Source: Paenibacillus sp. FSL R5-0490 (GTDB lineage Bacteria; Bacillota; Bacilli; Bacillales; Cytobacillaceae). Taken from it: 64,000 nt of DNA. The notes under the pieces were generated by a model. That model was not told where the DNA came from and searched no databases. It saw only the letters and a list, made by a program, of their open reading frames with translations. A program made the translations under genes and the position numbers. The stretch covers positions 146,281-210,280 of the forward strand of contig NZ_MRTQ01000004.1 in NCBI RefSeq assembly GCF_001956215.1, read 5' to 3'. Position 1 is the first letter of the stretch; each line of letters starts with the position of its first letter. Shown piece by piece: positions 26,494-34,064 of this stretch.

Positions 26494-26951
26494 AATAAAA
26501 ATTCAATGTGTAATTTAAAAAGATTAGTTACACACCAAAGTCTTTATTTTCCCCTTTTTTTCTCTTCTTTGGTTATAGCTCTTTTATAGCTTCTTTGCTA
26601 AACACCCCACAAACAATTTCAAACATAAGGTAAAGCACTGTAGATGCCAGCATCTAGAGTGTTTTTCTTTGTTTGAAATTAACTTCAGGAAGAGAGCCCT
26701 CTCCTGGTTTCTCTGAACTTCTCCTGAATTTTCTTTAGCAAAGCCTTGCTCCGAATTTTATAACATTTAAGGGGAACGTATATATAGTGGGCTGTGCATT
26801 CGTATGTTACATTATATTTATAGATTTACATTGAATGCTGATCCTATTGAAGCAAATGTGGAGATTAGACTCAGCAGATGTGCTCTTTATTAAATTATGC
26901 CAAGCCAATGCCATAGTGATGCAGCTTTTATGGAATATGGGAGGAACAAGG
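26494..26951. other. Gene-free region with nested inverted repeats
   Basis: Holds several pairing segments: ACCAAAG (26534) with CTTTGGT (26567); CTTTGCTAAA (about 26593) with TTTAGCAAAG (about 26735); AATTTCAAACA with TGTTTGAAATT; and an inner terminator hairpin at 26636-26669. A further pair is TTCAGGA with TCCTGAA. The nesting suggests a structured RNA or a decayed small mobile element. No open frame with a ribosome site was found before 26952. Confidence 0.5.
26636..26669 (+). terminator. Terminator-like hairpin inside the structured region
   Basis: CACTGTAGATGC and GCATCTAGAGTG pair around CA (one mismatch) and are followed by TTTTTCTTT. It probably ends transcription from the coiled-coil gene. 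Confidence 0.65.
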
Positions 26952-27449
26952 ATGTCTGCTATAAAGTTTATAAATCTTGATGGAGAAGAAATATATGTGT
27001 TTAACAGTGCCATCTATATTTTTGAATCGTCATCCGGAAGTACACTGGAAGTAGACATGATTGTTAGCGAAGTTACTCTAAGAAAATATCAGGGCAGGGA
27101 CAGTCTGATCACAGAAGTTGAGTTGGAGGACGGCAGGCAGATAAGCTCCTTTATGTTTCTAAAGGCTGTGCCAGGGAAGCTGCCCCGGCTGAGCTTATTT
27201 TGCGAAATAGATTCGGAAGAGTCATATGAAGGGCTCTTAAGAATAAGAGAGGATGCTCCGGATTTTCCCGATATTGAAGCGGGCATTACCCTGGAAGAGA
27301 TTCGAAAAGTGGAGATGCCGAATGAAAAAATCACACTTAAATTAAACCTGCCCATTAACCAGGTGGAATGGCTGAAGGAGCAGAAAAATAAGGAATTGAA
27401 TGAGCTTTTTAGAGAGCTGTTAGAGGAGTATCTTGAGAGGGCAGAATAA
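26952..27449 (+). CDS. Hypothetical protein, 165 residues
   Basis: I do not recognise this protein. It begins MSAIKFINLDGEEIYVFNSAIYIFE, then has a beta-rich region (VEVELEDGRQISSF-like strands) and a charged helical C-terminus (VEWLKEQKNKELNELFRELLEEYLE) suited to a coiled coil or binding helix. The frame is open back to 26835, but GGGAGGA at 26939-26945 stands six bases before the ATG at 26952, which is preferred. Its stop is followed by repeat array 2. It converges with the toxin gene. Confidence 0.65.
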   Translation: MSAIKFINLDGEEIYVFNSAIYIFESSSGSTLEVDMIVSEVTLRKYQGRDSLITEVELEDGRQISSFMFLKAVPGKLPRLSLFCEIDSEESYEGLLRIREDAPDFPDIEAGITLEEIRKVEMPNEKITLKLNLPINQVEWLKEQKNKELNELFRELLEEYLERAE

Positions 27450-27519
27450 TCCAATCCAAAGTTTTTGTAGGGGACACTTAGCAGCGGCTGCATAAAGAGC
27501 AGCTTTGGGCTGTATGGTG

Positions 27520-27677
27520 AACTTGCAAATAGAGTTATTAAACCTGCAAATAGATCAATCAAATTGCAAATAGCCGCCTGAAACCTGCAAATAGATCAAT
27601 AAAATTGCAAATAGACAATTAAATTCTGCAAATAGACAATTAAATTCTGCAAATAGACTATCAAATACCGCAAATTG
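27520..27677 (+). repeat. TGCAAATAG array 2, seven boxes plus one degenerate
   Basis: Boxes end at 27532, 27553, 27573, 27594, 27614, 27635 and 27656, with a degenerate CGCAAATTG ending at 27677. Spacing is 21, 20, 21, 20, 21, 21, 21. The leader is GGTGAACT. The array lies between the 3' ends of two convergent genes and just downstream of the toxin gene. Confidence 0.88.
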
Positions 27678-27692
27678 ATTCCTATATAAAAG

Positions 27693-27725
27693 GAAAACCG
27701 AGCTGCCACTCAGCCCGGTTTTTTA
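27693..27725. terminator. Terminator between convergent genes
   Basis: AAAACCGAGCTG and CAGCCCGGTTTTTT pair around CCACT with one mismatch. T-rich on the plus strand and TTTTCC on the minus strand, so it probably serves mainly the plus strand and possibly the toxin gene too. Confidence 0.75.
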
Positions 27726-27732
27726 AATCCTG

Positions 27733-29850
27733 TTAATTTATCGTCCCGCGATCCACCTGTTCATACAATATCCCCATATTACCCTTCACTTTTTTCGAAA
27801 CCTCACACAATGCCTCAATCGCTTCAGCTTTGTGATTCCCAAGCTGATAAACCACATCATCAAACAGCATTTCCATTTCTCTTAAAATAGCAATGGATGC
27901 AAGGTTATAGAGGTGGACATTATAGTAGCCGCTGTTATTGAATATGGCTGTTTCGACATAAGGCCTGAAATTCTCTAATAGAGTAGGGTACTCCGCCATT
28001 AATCGGTCTAAACCTTTTCTGATGCCTTCAATCGTGCCGGCAAACTCATCCAAAGGCTCCAGCGCGTTATTGACGCTGTTTCGGATTTTATCGTCAAAGT
28101 CCGAAAACAGGCCGAATAGCTTGCCGGGGATGGTGTAGTCCAAGGCGAATTTGGTTGCGCCTTTGATAGTGCTCGACAGGAGTTCAAGTGCATTTTCAAT
28201 GTTCAGGGTAATCACCCAGCCCTTATGCAATATAGGCATGAGAAGTGCCTGGGTTGATGCAGTGAAAGCAGAATAAGACGTATCCATCTGGAATTCCTTA
28301 ATCTTCATCCTCAGCTCCATATAAGGGGAATCTTCCAGCTTATATGTGTTCGTTCCCTGCACGGATATAGAATTGGGATGGGTGGATTTGCTTCTAATCG
28401 ACTGTCCAAGGGAATGGTCCCGGTCATGAAAGTTCGAGGCAACATCCTGAACTTGTTTCTGATATTCCCCGATATGCGAAAGAAGCTTATCCCTGTTATT
28501 GTTCACGATCCCATAATGGGCTTTTAACTCACTGACTACAGCATCATACCAGAGTTCCTTTCCTCCCTCAAACAGCTCCGGAATTTTATTGGAGATGATT
28601 CGGATAAGGCTTTTGGAAAGGTCCTGAACATCTGCTTTCAAATCATATAAAAAGCCGCGGATTTCATTAAAGATGCCTTCCACATTGACGTTCGTCCGGA
28701 AAATATGTTCAAGCAGCTCAGCAGGCGGGGAATTCAGTATATAGTTCAGGGATTTAGCATGACTTTCCGCCACATTTAACAAAGATACCAAATGATCAAT
28801 TTCGGCCGTTAAACGATTGCTGATGGAGGTAATTCCCATAAACAGAGGCTCACTGATCAGGTTTTCAAACATCTCTTCGAAAATCTTTTGCAGGCGGCTG
28901 AGCCGTTCATAATAACGGCTGGCTTCATCGTCTACTATGGCAACCGAATTACCCAAGTACTCGTGAGCAAGGTTCAGTCTATCCATCACATGGCTTTGCA
29001 GGGAGGAAGCAAGAAGATCCAGATTCTCCTTGTTAATCTCGATGCGATCTGAGTGCCCGCCATACAGCGGTAATCCCGTCCAGATGCTGGATACGATATG
29101 GGCATCTGCATCTACATAGATTTTGCCATAGCCTGGCTTGCCGACTTCTCCGATAACATAAAACTGAGTGCCATCTTCATTCCTCAGATAGCCTGTATGG
29201 TTTGTAGCAAGCTTTGAGAATTCTGGAATCCCATTGAAGATTTCATACTGTTTTCCTGGAATCCTGCCATGCAGATCCAATGCGATTAAAGTCTGAGTCA
29301 GCACATCGTAGCTGCTGAAGTAGTTTGTGATGTTGTCATACGTTTTATCAGGGTCCATCATTCCATCAGGAAGGAGGGCAGGGTTCAGTGTTACGGCCTT
29401 AACCGCTGGATTTTCAATAGCGACGGCACCGACTAGGCCGCCTCCGAGTGAATTTCCTGCAATATACTTAACGCCACCAATATCCTTGTACGTTTCATTC
29501 ATTTGATTGTAGTATTCTCTAGCCGCTGTAATTTGTGCTGGAGTCAGGTCACTTAGCAGTTGAACATCTGTGATAATGTCCTGTTGACCATATTTAGCGC
29601 CCGCATCTGTACCTACATAAATGATAGATATCTCTTTGGTATCCTTATTGCTGATTGTTAAAGCATCCAAACCGGTTGGATCATCATAAAGTATATCAGC
29701 AACTACATATTCACTATCATTTACGTAAATAGCATCATCAATGTCTGGATGTGTATAAGCATGGTACCCTGCCAGTTCAACTAAATCCTTATCACTATTA
29801 TTGAATGTCGGGTATTTATTTATAGAGGGATTACCAGCTATTTTATTCAT
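27733..29850 (-). CDS. Large lipase-type toxin candidate (N-terminal lipase, C-terminal helical domain)
   Basis: A 705-residue protein without a signal peptide. Residues 1-290 look like an alpha/beta hydrolase: IIYVGTDAGAKYGQQDIITD and then AGNSLGGGLVGAVA, where the GxSxG Ser near residue 134 would be the nucleophile. Residues 290-705 are long helices with no enzyme motif. This order matches SA1320-like staphylococcal proteins and the type VII-secreted phospholipase toxin TslA, which carries its export domain at the C-terminus. The gene starts 14 bases after a DUF1672 lipoprotein, as expected for a toxin with a surface immunity partner. Secretion by a T7SS is inferred; none of its core genes are in this window. 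No small helical partner protein is visible. Confidence 0.7.
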   Translation of the reverse strand: MNKIAGNPSINKYPTFNNSDKDLVELAGYHAYTHPDIDDAIYVNDSEYVVADILYDDPTGLDALTISNKDTKEISIIYVGTDAGAKYGQQDIITDVQLLSDLTPAQITAAREYYNQMNETYKDIGGVKYIAGNSLGGGLVGAVAIENPAVKAVTLNPALLPDGMMDPDKTYDNITNYFSSYDVLTQTLIALDLHGRIPGKQYEIFNGIPEFSKLATNHTGYLRNEDGTQFYVIGEVGKPGYGKIYVDADAHIVSSIWTGLPLYGGHSDRIEINKENLDLLASSLQSHVMDRLNLAHEYLGNSVAIVDDEASRYYERLSRLQKIFEEMFENLISEPLFMGITSISNRLTAEIDHLVSLLNVAESHAKSLNYILNSPPAELLEHIFRTNVNVEGIFNEIRGFLYDLKADVQDLSKSLIRIISNKIPELFEGGKELWYDAVVSELKAHYGIVNNNRDKLLSHIGEYQKQVQDVASNFHDRDHSLGQSIRSKSTHPNSISVQGTNTYKLEDSPYMELRMKIKEFQMDTSYSAFTASTQALLMPILHKGWVITLNIENALELLSSTIKGATKFALDYTIPGKLFGLFSDFDDKIRNSVNNALEPLDEFAGTIEGIRKGLDRLMAEYPTLLENFRPYVETAIFNNSGYYNVHLYNLASIAILREMEMLFDDVVYQLGNHKAEAIEALCEVSKKVKGNMGILYEQVDRGTIN

Positions 29851-29864
29851 GTATACACCTACTT

Positions 29865-30806
29865 TTATTCTTTTATAATATAATCCGGAAAGCCTCTCCG
29901 GAGGGAATTATCTTTGATACCTTTTGCTGTTTCTCTATGAATTAAGTTGTCATTAAGGTAAAAGCCATAAGAACCTTTCGGAATATTATTCATTCCTTGC
30001 AAATCTTTTGTTACCCGGTTAAATAGTTCTTCATTTGGTTCCGCCTTCTTATCCTGCATATACAATTGAATGCTAATTGTGAGATTGTCAGCTGAAAATT
30101 TACTTGCATCATAGGCGTTTCTTAGACTTTCGATGCTTTCGTTATGATTGTTAAGGTATAAATCGTATACAGGTTTAATGGCTTCCTCATTTTTAGATAC
30201 GACGACAAAGTAATAAGGAGTCATATAGCCGTTTCCCCCTGTGTTTTCGAGGGCTTCTTTTGTTTTTCCTGTCACTTTTCCTTCTGCTGTAAGCGTTTCT
30301 AGGTAATGATCAAGTTCTTGAAATTCTTCTTTAAAAATCATTTGGTAGAGTCCGCCTTTAATGGCATTTTGCACTTCATTCTCGTCTGCCCAAATTTGAT
30401 CTGCCAACACTTTCTTTTCTTTTACATCAATCGGGACAACAGCATAGGTATAAAAATGGGGTTCTCCTTCAGATTCCAGAAAAACTGTCGCGCCATCACG
30501 TGCCCCTACAACGTTATGTGCTTTTACCTCTATTTGATACTTTTCTTGAAAATACTTTTGTGCAGCTTTCTCAATTTGGTCCCGATATTGTTCAGCAATT
30601 TCATCTGTTTCCTTACCGTTAGCAAGGAAGTAACCTTCCCCTGTATACTCCTGAACACTGATGAACGTATCATTTGAAGCAGAAGTTTGTGTTTCTTTCG
30701 CTTCTTTAATTTCCTGATTGTTATTCGTGCTATTCATACCAGAACATCCTCCAAGCATTAATGATATTCCAACACTGCATAGTAATATTTTTGTTTTTTT
30801 GCGCAT
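29865..30806 (-). CDS. DUF1672-family lipoprotein, probable immunity partner (copy A)
   Basis: A 313-residue lipoprotein with signal peptide and lipobox MLGGC, followed by a Ser/Asn/Thr-rich linker. The mature part (VQEYTGEGY, HNVVGARDGATVFLESEGEP, GNGYMTPYYF and PKGSYGFYLNDNLIHRET) belongs to DUF1672, a family known mainly from staphylococci and bacilli. It is transcribed just ahead of the lipase-type protein. By analogy with membrane-anchored lipoprotein immunity to secreted lipases, I infer protection of the cell surface against that protein. It is closely similar to the gene at 31752. Confidence 0.75.
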   Translation of the reverse strand: MRKKTKILLCSVGISLMLGGCSGMNSTNNNQEIKEAKETQTSASNDTFISVQEYTGEGYFLANGKETDEIAEQYRDQIEKAAQKYFQEKYQIEVKAHNVVGARDGATVFLESEGEPHFYTYAVVPIDVKEKKVLADQIWADENEVQNAIKGGLYQMIFKEEFQELDHYLETLTAEGKVTGKTKEALENTGGNGYMTPYYFVVVSKNEEAIKPVYDLYLNNHNESIESLRNAYDASKFSADNLTISIQLYMQDKKAEPNEELFNRVTKDLQGMNNIPKGSYGFYLNDNLIHRETAKGIKDNSLRRGFPDYIIKE

Positions 30807-31197
30807 TAGTTAAATGTCCTCCCTAAAGGAATATGCCATTCAGAGTATACCCCCTATTTTAGCCGATGAAGTTATATTTTTACAGTTTTAACGTGGAAAA
30901 TTACACTTTTTAGGTAAAAATAGGTAAATAGTTAGAGAGGGGGTAGGGAGTATTGTACTAAAATTATTTTGCTCAAACTGTTTCTCAAGGTAAGAACATA
31001 AAAAAGAGCGAGTAAAGTTTGTGGATGAAATTAAGCTTCCTCTTGCAAGCTTGAACAATTATGAAAGAACGAATCCTGGAAATGCCAGATGCTGCCACCA
31101 GGTGGAATGTTTAAAGAGTTGTTGGAGGTAAGCTTGGAAAAAAGGTGGCCGAAAAAATCTAATCAAACGTTTGATTGAACTTTTGTATAGTAAAGAG
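30807..31197. other. Gene-free region upstream of copy A
   Basis: Holds the promoter region of copy A (see 30870) and about 300 bp of unassigned sequence. A perfect 16-bp palindrome AATCAAACGTTTGATT at 31161-31176 has the look of a TetR-type operator. Short open frames around 31060-31170 match nothing I recognise and may be gene debris. Confidence 0.45.
30870..30925 (-). promoter_or_regulatory. Upstream region of copy A, duplicated at 32728
   Basis: The stretch from GTTATATTTTTACAG to TAGGTAAAAAT is repeated nearly base for base at 32728-32775 upstream of copy B. On the minus strand it gives TTTTCC, 17 bases, TATAAC, a weak sigma-A-like pair. The conservation suggests a shared promoter or operator. 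Confidence 0.4.
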
Positions 31198-31205
31198 AAG
31201 GGGAC

Positions 31206-31317
31206 ATGCAAATAGAATTATGGAATCTGCAAATAGTTGCGGGGATTTACAAATAGAATAATTGATTTGCAAATAGCCGCTGAAAACCTGCAAATAGAAC
31301 AAAGAGGTTGCAAATAG
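31206..31317 (+). repeat. TGCAAATAG array 3, six boxes
   Basis: Boxes end at 31215, 31236, 31256, 31276, 31297 and 31317, spacing 21, 20, 20, 21, 20. The third reads TTACAAATAG. No TGTGAAC leader is present. The last box is followed by ACTATCAA, as in array 2, and then directly by the broken toxin gene. Confidence 0.88.
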
Positions 31318-31321
31318 ACTA

Positions 31322-31737
31322 TCAATGCCGCCTCCGTGGGAATTTCCTGCAACATTCTTGACGCCGCCAATATCCTAATACCTTTCATTCATCTGATTGT
31401 AATATTCTCGTGCAGCTGTAATTTGTTCTGGGGTCAGGTCACTTAATAGCTGCGCATCTGTAATGATGTCCTCATTTCCATATTTTGCTTTAGCATCTGT
31501 ACCGACATAAATGATGGATATTTCTTTTGTTTCCACATTAACAACCGTCATTGCATCTAAACCGGTCGGGTCTTGATAATGTGTATTAATAACTTTATAA
31601 GCCTTGCCATTTACTTCGATTCTAGATTCCACTAAAGGGTAAGTGTATGCATGGTACCCTGCCAATTCAACCAAATCTTTGTCATTATTAATTGATACGT
31701 CTTTATTAATATTGGGTGAACCCTTAATTGTAGTCAT
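31322..31737 (-). pseudogene. Broken second copy of the lipase-type toxin gene
   Basis: The first 120 codons match the N-terminus of the toxin at 27733 (DKDLVELAGYHAYT, DPTGLDAMTV, IIYVGTDAKAKYG). A TAG replaces the codon for Lys after NERY. Similarity continues past this stop as DIGGVKNVAGNSHGGG, so the nonsense mutation came on top of, or after, the loss of the rest. The match ends right at the lipase nucleophile motif, where Leu has become His, and array 3 begins a few bases on. The original ribosome site CAGGTG is still present. It follows DUF1672 copy B, so this is a duplicated toxin-immunity pair in which only the lipoprotein survives. Confidence 0.85.
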
Positions 31738-31751
31738 GTATTCACCTGCTT

Positions 31752-32669
31752 CTACTCTTTAATAATATAATCTGGAAAAGCTCGCTTCAAGGAATTGTCT
31801 TTAGCACCTTCAGATGTTTCTGCATGAATTAAGTTATCGTTTAAATAGAAGCTATATGTCCCTTTAGGAATGTTATTCATTTCTTCGAGATCTTTTGTAA
31901 CTTGATTAAATACCTCTTTACTAGGTTCTGCTTGTTTATCCTTCATGAATAACTGGATATTAATCTGAAAGTTTTCTTTATCGAATAAGCTTTCATCGTA
32001 GGCATCTTTTAAGTTATTAATGCTTTCCTCAGGATTTTGTAAATATAGGTCATACACAGGCTTAATGGCTGCATCCTCAGAAGCTGTTGAAATAAAGTAA
32101 TAAGGTGTCATAAAGCCATGTCCGCCCACATTTTGCAGGGCCTCTTCAGTTTTCCCGGCGATTTGCCCCTTTTCAGAAAGTGAATGGAGGTAATGGTCAA
32201 GCTGACCAAACTCTTCTTTAAAAATCATATGATATAACCCGCCTTGGATGGCGTTTTGAACCTGATATTCATCAGCCTGAATATTGCTAATATCCACTTT
32301 TTCTGATATTTCATCTATTGGCACTACAGCATAAGTGTAGAAATGCGGCTCACCTTTTGATTCAACAAACACAGTAGCCCCATCCTTAGCACCGACCACA
32401 TTATGCACAGTTACATCGGTCTTATATTTCTCGTTGAAAAAGCTGATGGCAGCTTTCTCTATCCGAGCAAGGTTTTTATCCGCAATTTCATCTGTCACTT
32501 TTCCGTATGGTAATGCATAGCCTTCACCAGTATAATCCTGAACGCTAATTTTAGTTTCTTCAGAAGGGGCAGCCTGTATTTCTTTTGTGTTTTCACTTTC
32601 GTCAGAACACCCTCCAAGCAGCAATGAAATTCCAACACTGCAGAGTAAGATTTTTGTTTTTCTTTTCAT
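31752..32669 (-). CDS. DUF1672-family lipoprotein, probable immunity partner (copy B)
   Basis: A 305-residue paralogue of the lipoprotein at 29865, with the same signal peptide (KTKILLCSVGISL) and lipobox LLGGC. Shared blocks include VQDYTGEGYALPYGK, HNVVGAKDGATVFVESKGEP, GHGFMTPYYF and PKGTYSFYLNDNLIHAET. The differences are spread along the whole length, so the duplication is not recent. The frame is intact although its toxin partner is broken, as expected for an orphan immunity gene kept for protection against toxin from relatives. Confidence 0.78.
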   Translation of the reverse strand: MKRKTKILLCSVGISLLLGGCSDESENTKEIQAAPSEETKISVQDYTGEGYALPYGKVTDEIADKNLARIEKAAISFFNEKYKTDVTVHNVVGAKDGATVFVESKGEPHFYTYAVVPIDEISEKVDISNIQADEYQVQNAIQGGLYHMIFKEEFGQLDHYLHSLSEKGQIAGKTEEALQNVGGHGFMTPYYFISTASEDAAIKPVYDLYLQNPEESINNLKDAYDESLFDKENFQINIQLFMKDKQAEPSKEVFNQVTKDLEEMNNIPKGTYSFYLNDNLIHAETSEGAKDNSLKRAFPDYIIKE

Positions 32670-32727
32670 TATTTACATGTCCTCCTAAAAGACCGTTAAA
32701 AATATATCCCTTATTCTAGCGGATAGA

Positions 32728-32775
32728 GTTATATTTTTACAGCTCAAACGTGAAAAATTACACTTTTAGGTAAAA
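32728..32775 (-). promoter_or_regulatory. Upstream region of copy B, duplicate of 30870
   Basis: Same block as upstream of copy A: GTTATATTTTTACAG ... TAGGTAAAAAA. On the minus strand TTTTTC, 17 bases, TATAAC could be a weak promoter. Confidence 0.4.
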
Positions 32776-32832
32776 AATAAGAAAAAGGTCGGGGGGTTCT
32801 AGAAAGACAGTTTAGAATTTTATAAAAATTGT

Positions 32833-32846
32833 TGTAATCGTTTTCT
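32833..32846 (+). promoter_or_regulatory. Candidate cre site upstream of LacI gene
   Basis: TGTAATCGTTTTCT fits the CcpA consensus TGWAANCGNTNWCA except for the last base. It would place the maltodextrin genes under carbon catabolite control. Confidence 0.4.
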
Positions 32847-32875
32847 GCATGTTGTATAGTCAAGTTAAAGAAAAA

Positions 32876-32889
32876 CCGAAACGTTTTGG
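32876..32889 (+). promoter_or_regulatory. LacI-type operator O1 (autoregulation)
   Basis: CCGAAACGTTTTGG lies 11 bases before the regulator's start codon at 32901. Near-identical palindromes are at 33974 and 34009, so the regulator probably binds all three and represses its own gene here. Confidence 0.7.
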
Positions 32890-32900
32890 GAGTTGTCTGA

Positions 32901-33917
32901 GTGACTACAATTAAAGATATTGCAAAAAAGGCAGGAGTATCTGTTACGACTGTTTCAAGGGCGTTAAATGGATACTCGGATGTGAGTGAAATTACCCGAA
33001 AGAAGATTGCCCAGGTAGCGAAGGAATTGAATTACAGCCCTAATTCGCTTGCCAGAAGCTTAGTAATGAAAAGATCACAAACTATTGGACTGCTGGTGTC
33101 AGGTTTTACGAAGGAAAGTGTGAAGGATAATTTTATGGTTGAGGTTCTTGCCGGTGTTAATGAGTATGTTTCGGGATCCAATTATGATCTTATCTTGTTT
33201 AATACCAATTCTTCCAAACAGCGGGAAAAGACGTATACTCAGCTATGCCGTGAGCGAAGAGTGGATGGTGTTATAATTCAGGGCATTCGCACAGATGATC
33301 CTTATTTAAAGGAAGTGGCAGAGAGCGATATTCCTTGTGTATTGATCGATATCCCGCTTGAATCTGATCATGTCAGCCATGTAACGACAGATAATGTGCT
33401 GGGGGCAGAAAAAGCGGTGAAGCATCTTATTCATCTCGGCCATGAGAAGATTGGCATGATTAATGGCCATGAATTTGCCTTTGTCAGCCGTGAAAGATTG
33501 CAGGGATATCAAAAAGCTCTCGATAAAGCAGGCCTTGCCTTCCATCCGGAATACGTTGCCGATGGTAAATTTACAGAAGAGAAAGGGAAGGAAGCAGCAT
33601 TGCAACTGCTGCGCAATCATCCTGAAATCACGGCATTATTTTGTGCAAGTGACTTAATGGCAATTGGAGCAATGGCAGCAGCGAAAGAGCTTAATCGTCA
33701 TGTTCCGGAGGATCTTTCTATTATAGGGTACGATGATATTTTGTTAGCCTCATATGTTAGTCCGAAGCTGACAACGATTGCACAGAATAAGTTCGGTCTG
33801 GGATATGAAGCAGCGAGATTGCTGCTTGGACTGCTTCAACATGAGACAGAAACACACCGTCTTGTTATGAAAACAGAGCTTATGGAACGAGAGAGTACAG
33901 CAGAAGCGAAAAAATAA
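32901..33917 (+). CDS. LacI-family regulator of maltodextrin genes
   Basis: A 338-residue repressor. The N-terminal helix-turn-helix is textbook (TIKDIAKKAGVSVTTVSRAL, with the hinge SPNSLARSLV), followed by a periplasmic-binding-protein-like effector domain (about 60-335, with TDNVLGAEKAVKHLIHLGH and FCASDLMAIGAM). The start is GTG, with GGGAG upstream. It is followed, after operators O2 and O3, by a debranching-type enzyme and a maltodextrin-type transporter, which it most likely controls in response to a maltodextrin or related sugar. Confidence 0.92.
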   Translation: MTTIKDIAKKAGVSVTTVSRALNGYSDVSEITRKKIAQVAKELNYSPNSLARSLVMKRSQTIGLLVSGFTKESVKDNFMVEVLAGVNEYVSGSNYDLILFNTNSSKQREKTYTQLCRERRVDGVIIQGIRTDDPYLKEVAESDIPCVLIDIPLESDHVSHVTTDNVLGAEKAVKHLIHLGHEKIGMINGHEFAFVSRERLQGYQKALDKAGLAFHPEYVADGKFTEEKGKEAALQLLRNHPEITALFCASDLMAIGAMAAAKELNRHVPEDLSIIGYDDILLASYVSPKLTTIAQNKFGLGYEAARLLLGLLQHETETHRLVMKTELMERESTAEAKK

Positions 33918-33973
33918 ATGTTGGTCGCCCGAGCTGAATAGCAAGGATAGCCAGCTTTTACTTTAGAGTAAAT

Positions 33974-33987
33974 CCGAAACGTTTTGG
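33974..33987 (+). promoter_or_regulatory. LacI-type operator O2
   Basis: CCGAAACGTTTTGG, identical to O1, between the regulator gene and the debranching enzyme gene. TAATAT directly after it (33988-33993) could be a -10 box, in which case bound repressor would cover the promoter. Confidence 0.7.
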
Positions 33988-34008
33988 TAATATTTTTTTA
34001 AATGAAAT

Positions 34009-34022
34009 CCGAAACGTTTCGG
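34009..34022 (+). promoter_or_regulatory. LacI-type operator O3
   Basis: CCGAAACGTTTCGG, a perfect palindrome, 35 bp after O2 and 43 bp before the start codon at 34065. Confidence 0.72.
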
Positions 34023-34064
34023 AAGTTGAACAACTATGATAACTGAACGTGCAGGAGGAGCAAA

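Noticed and set aside
30306..30677. 123-codon plus-strand frame antisense to lipoprotein copy A
   Set aside because: It mirrors the coding frame of a well-supported DUF1672 gene and has no ribosome site.
31060..31176. Short frames between the toxin copies as small genes
   Set aside because: Each is under 30 codons with in-frame stops nearby and no family resemblance; treated as debris.
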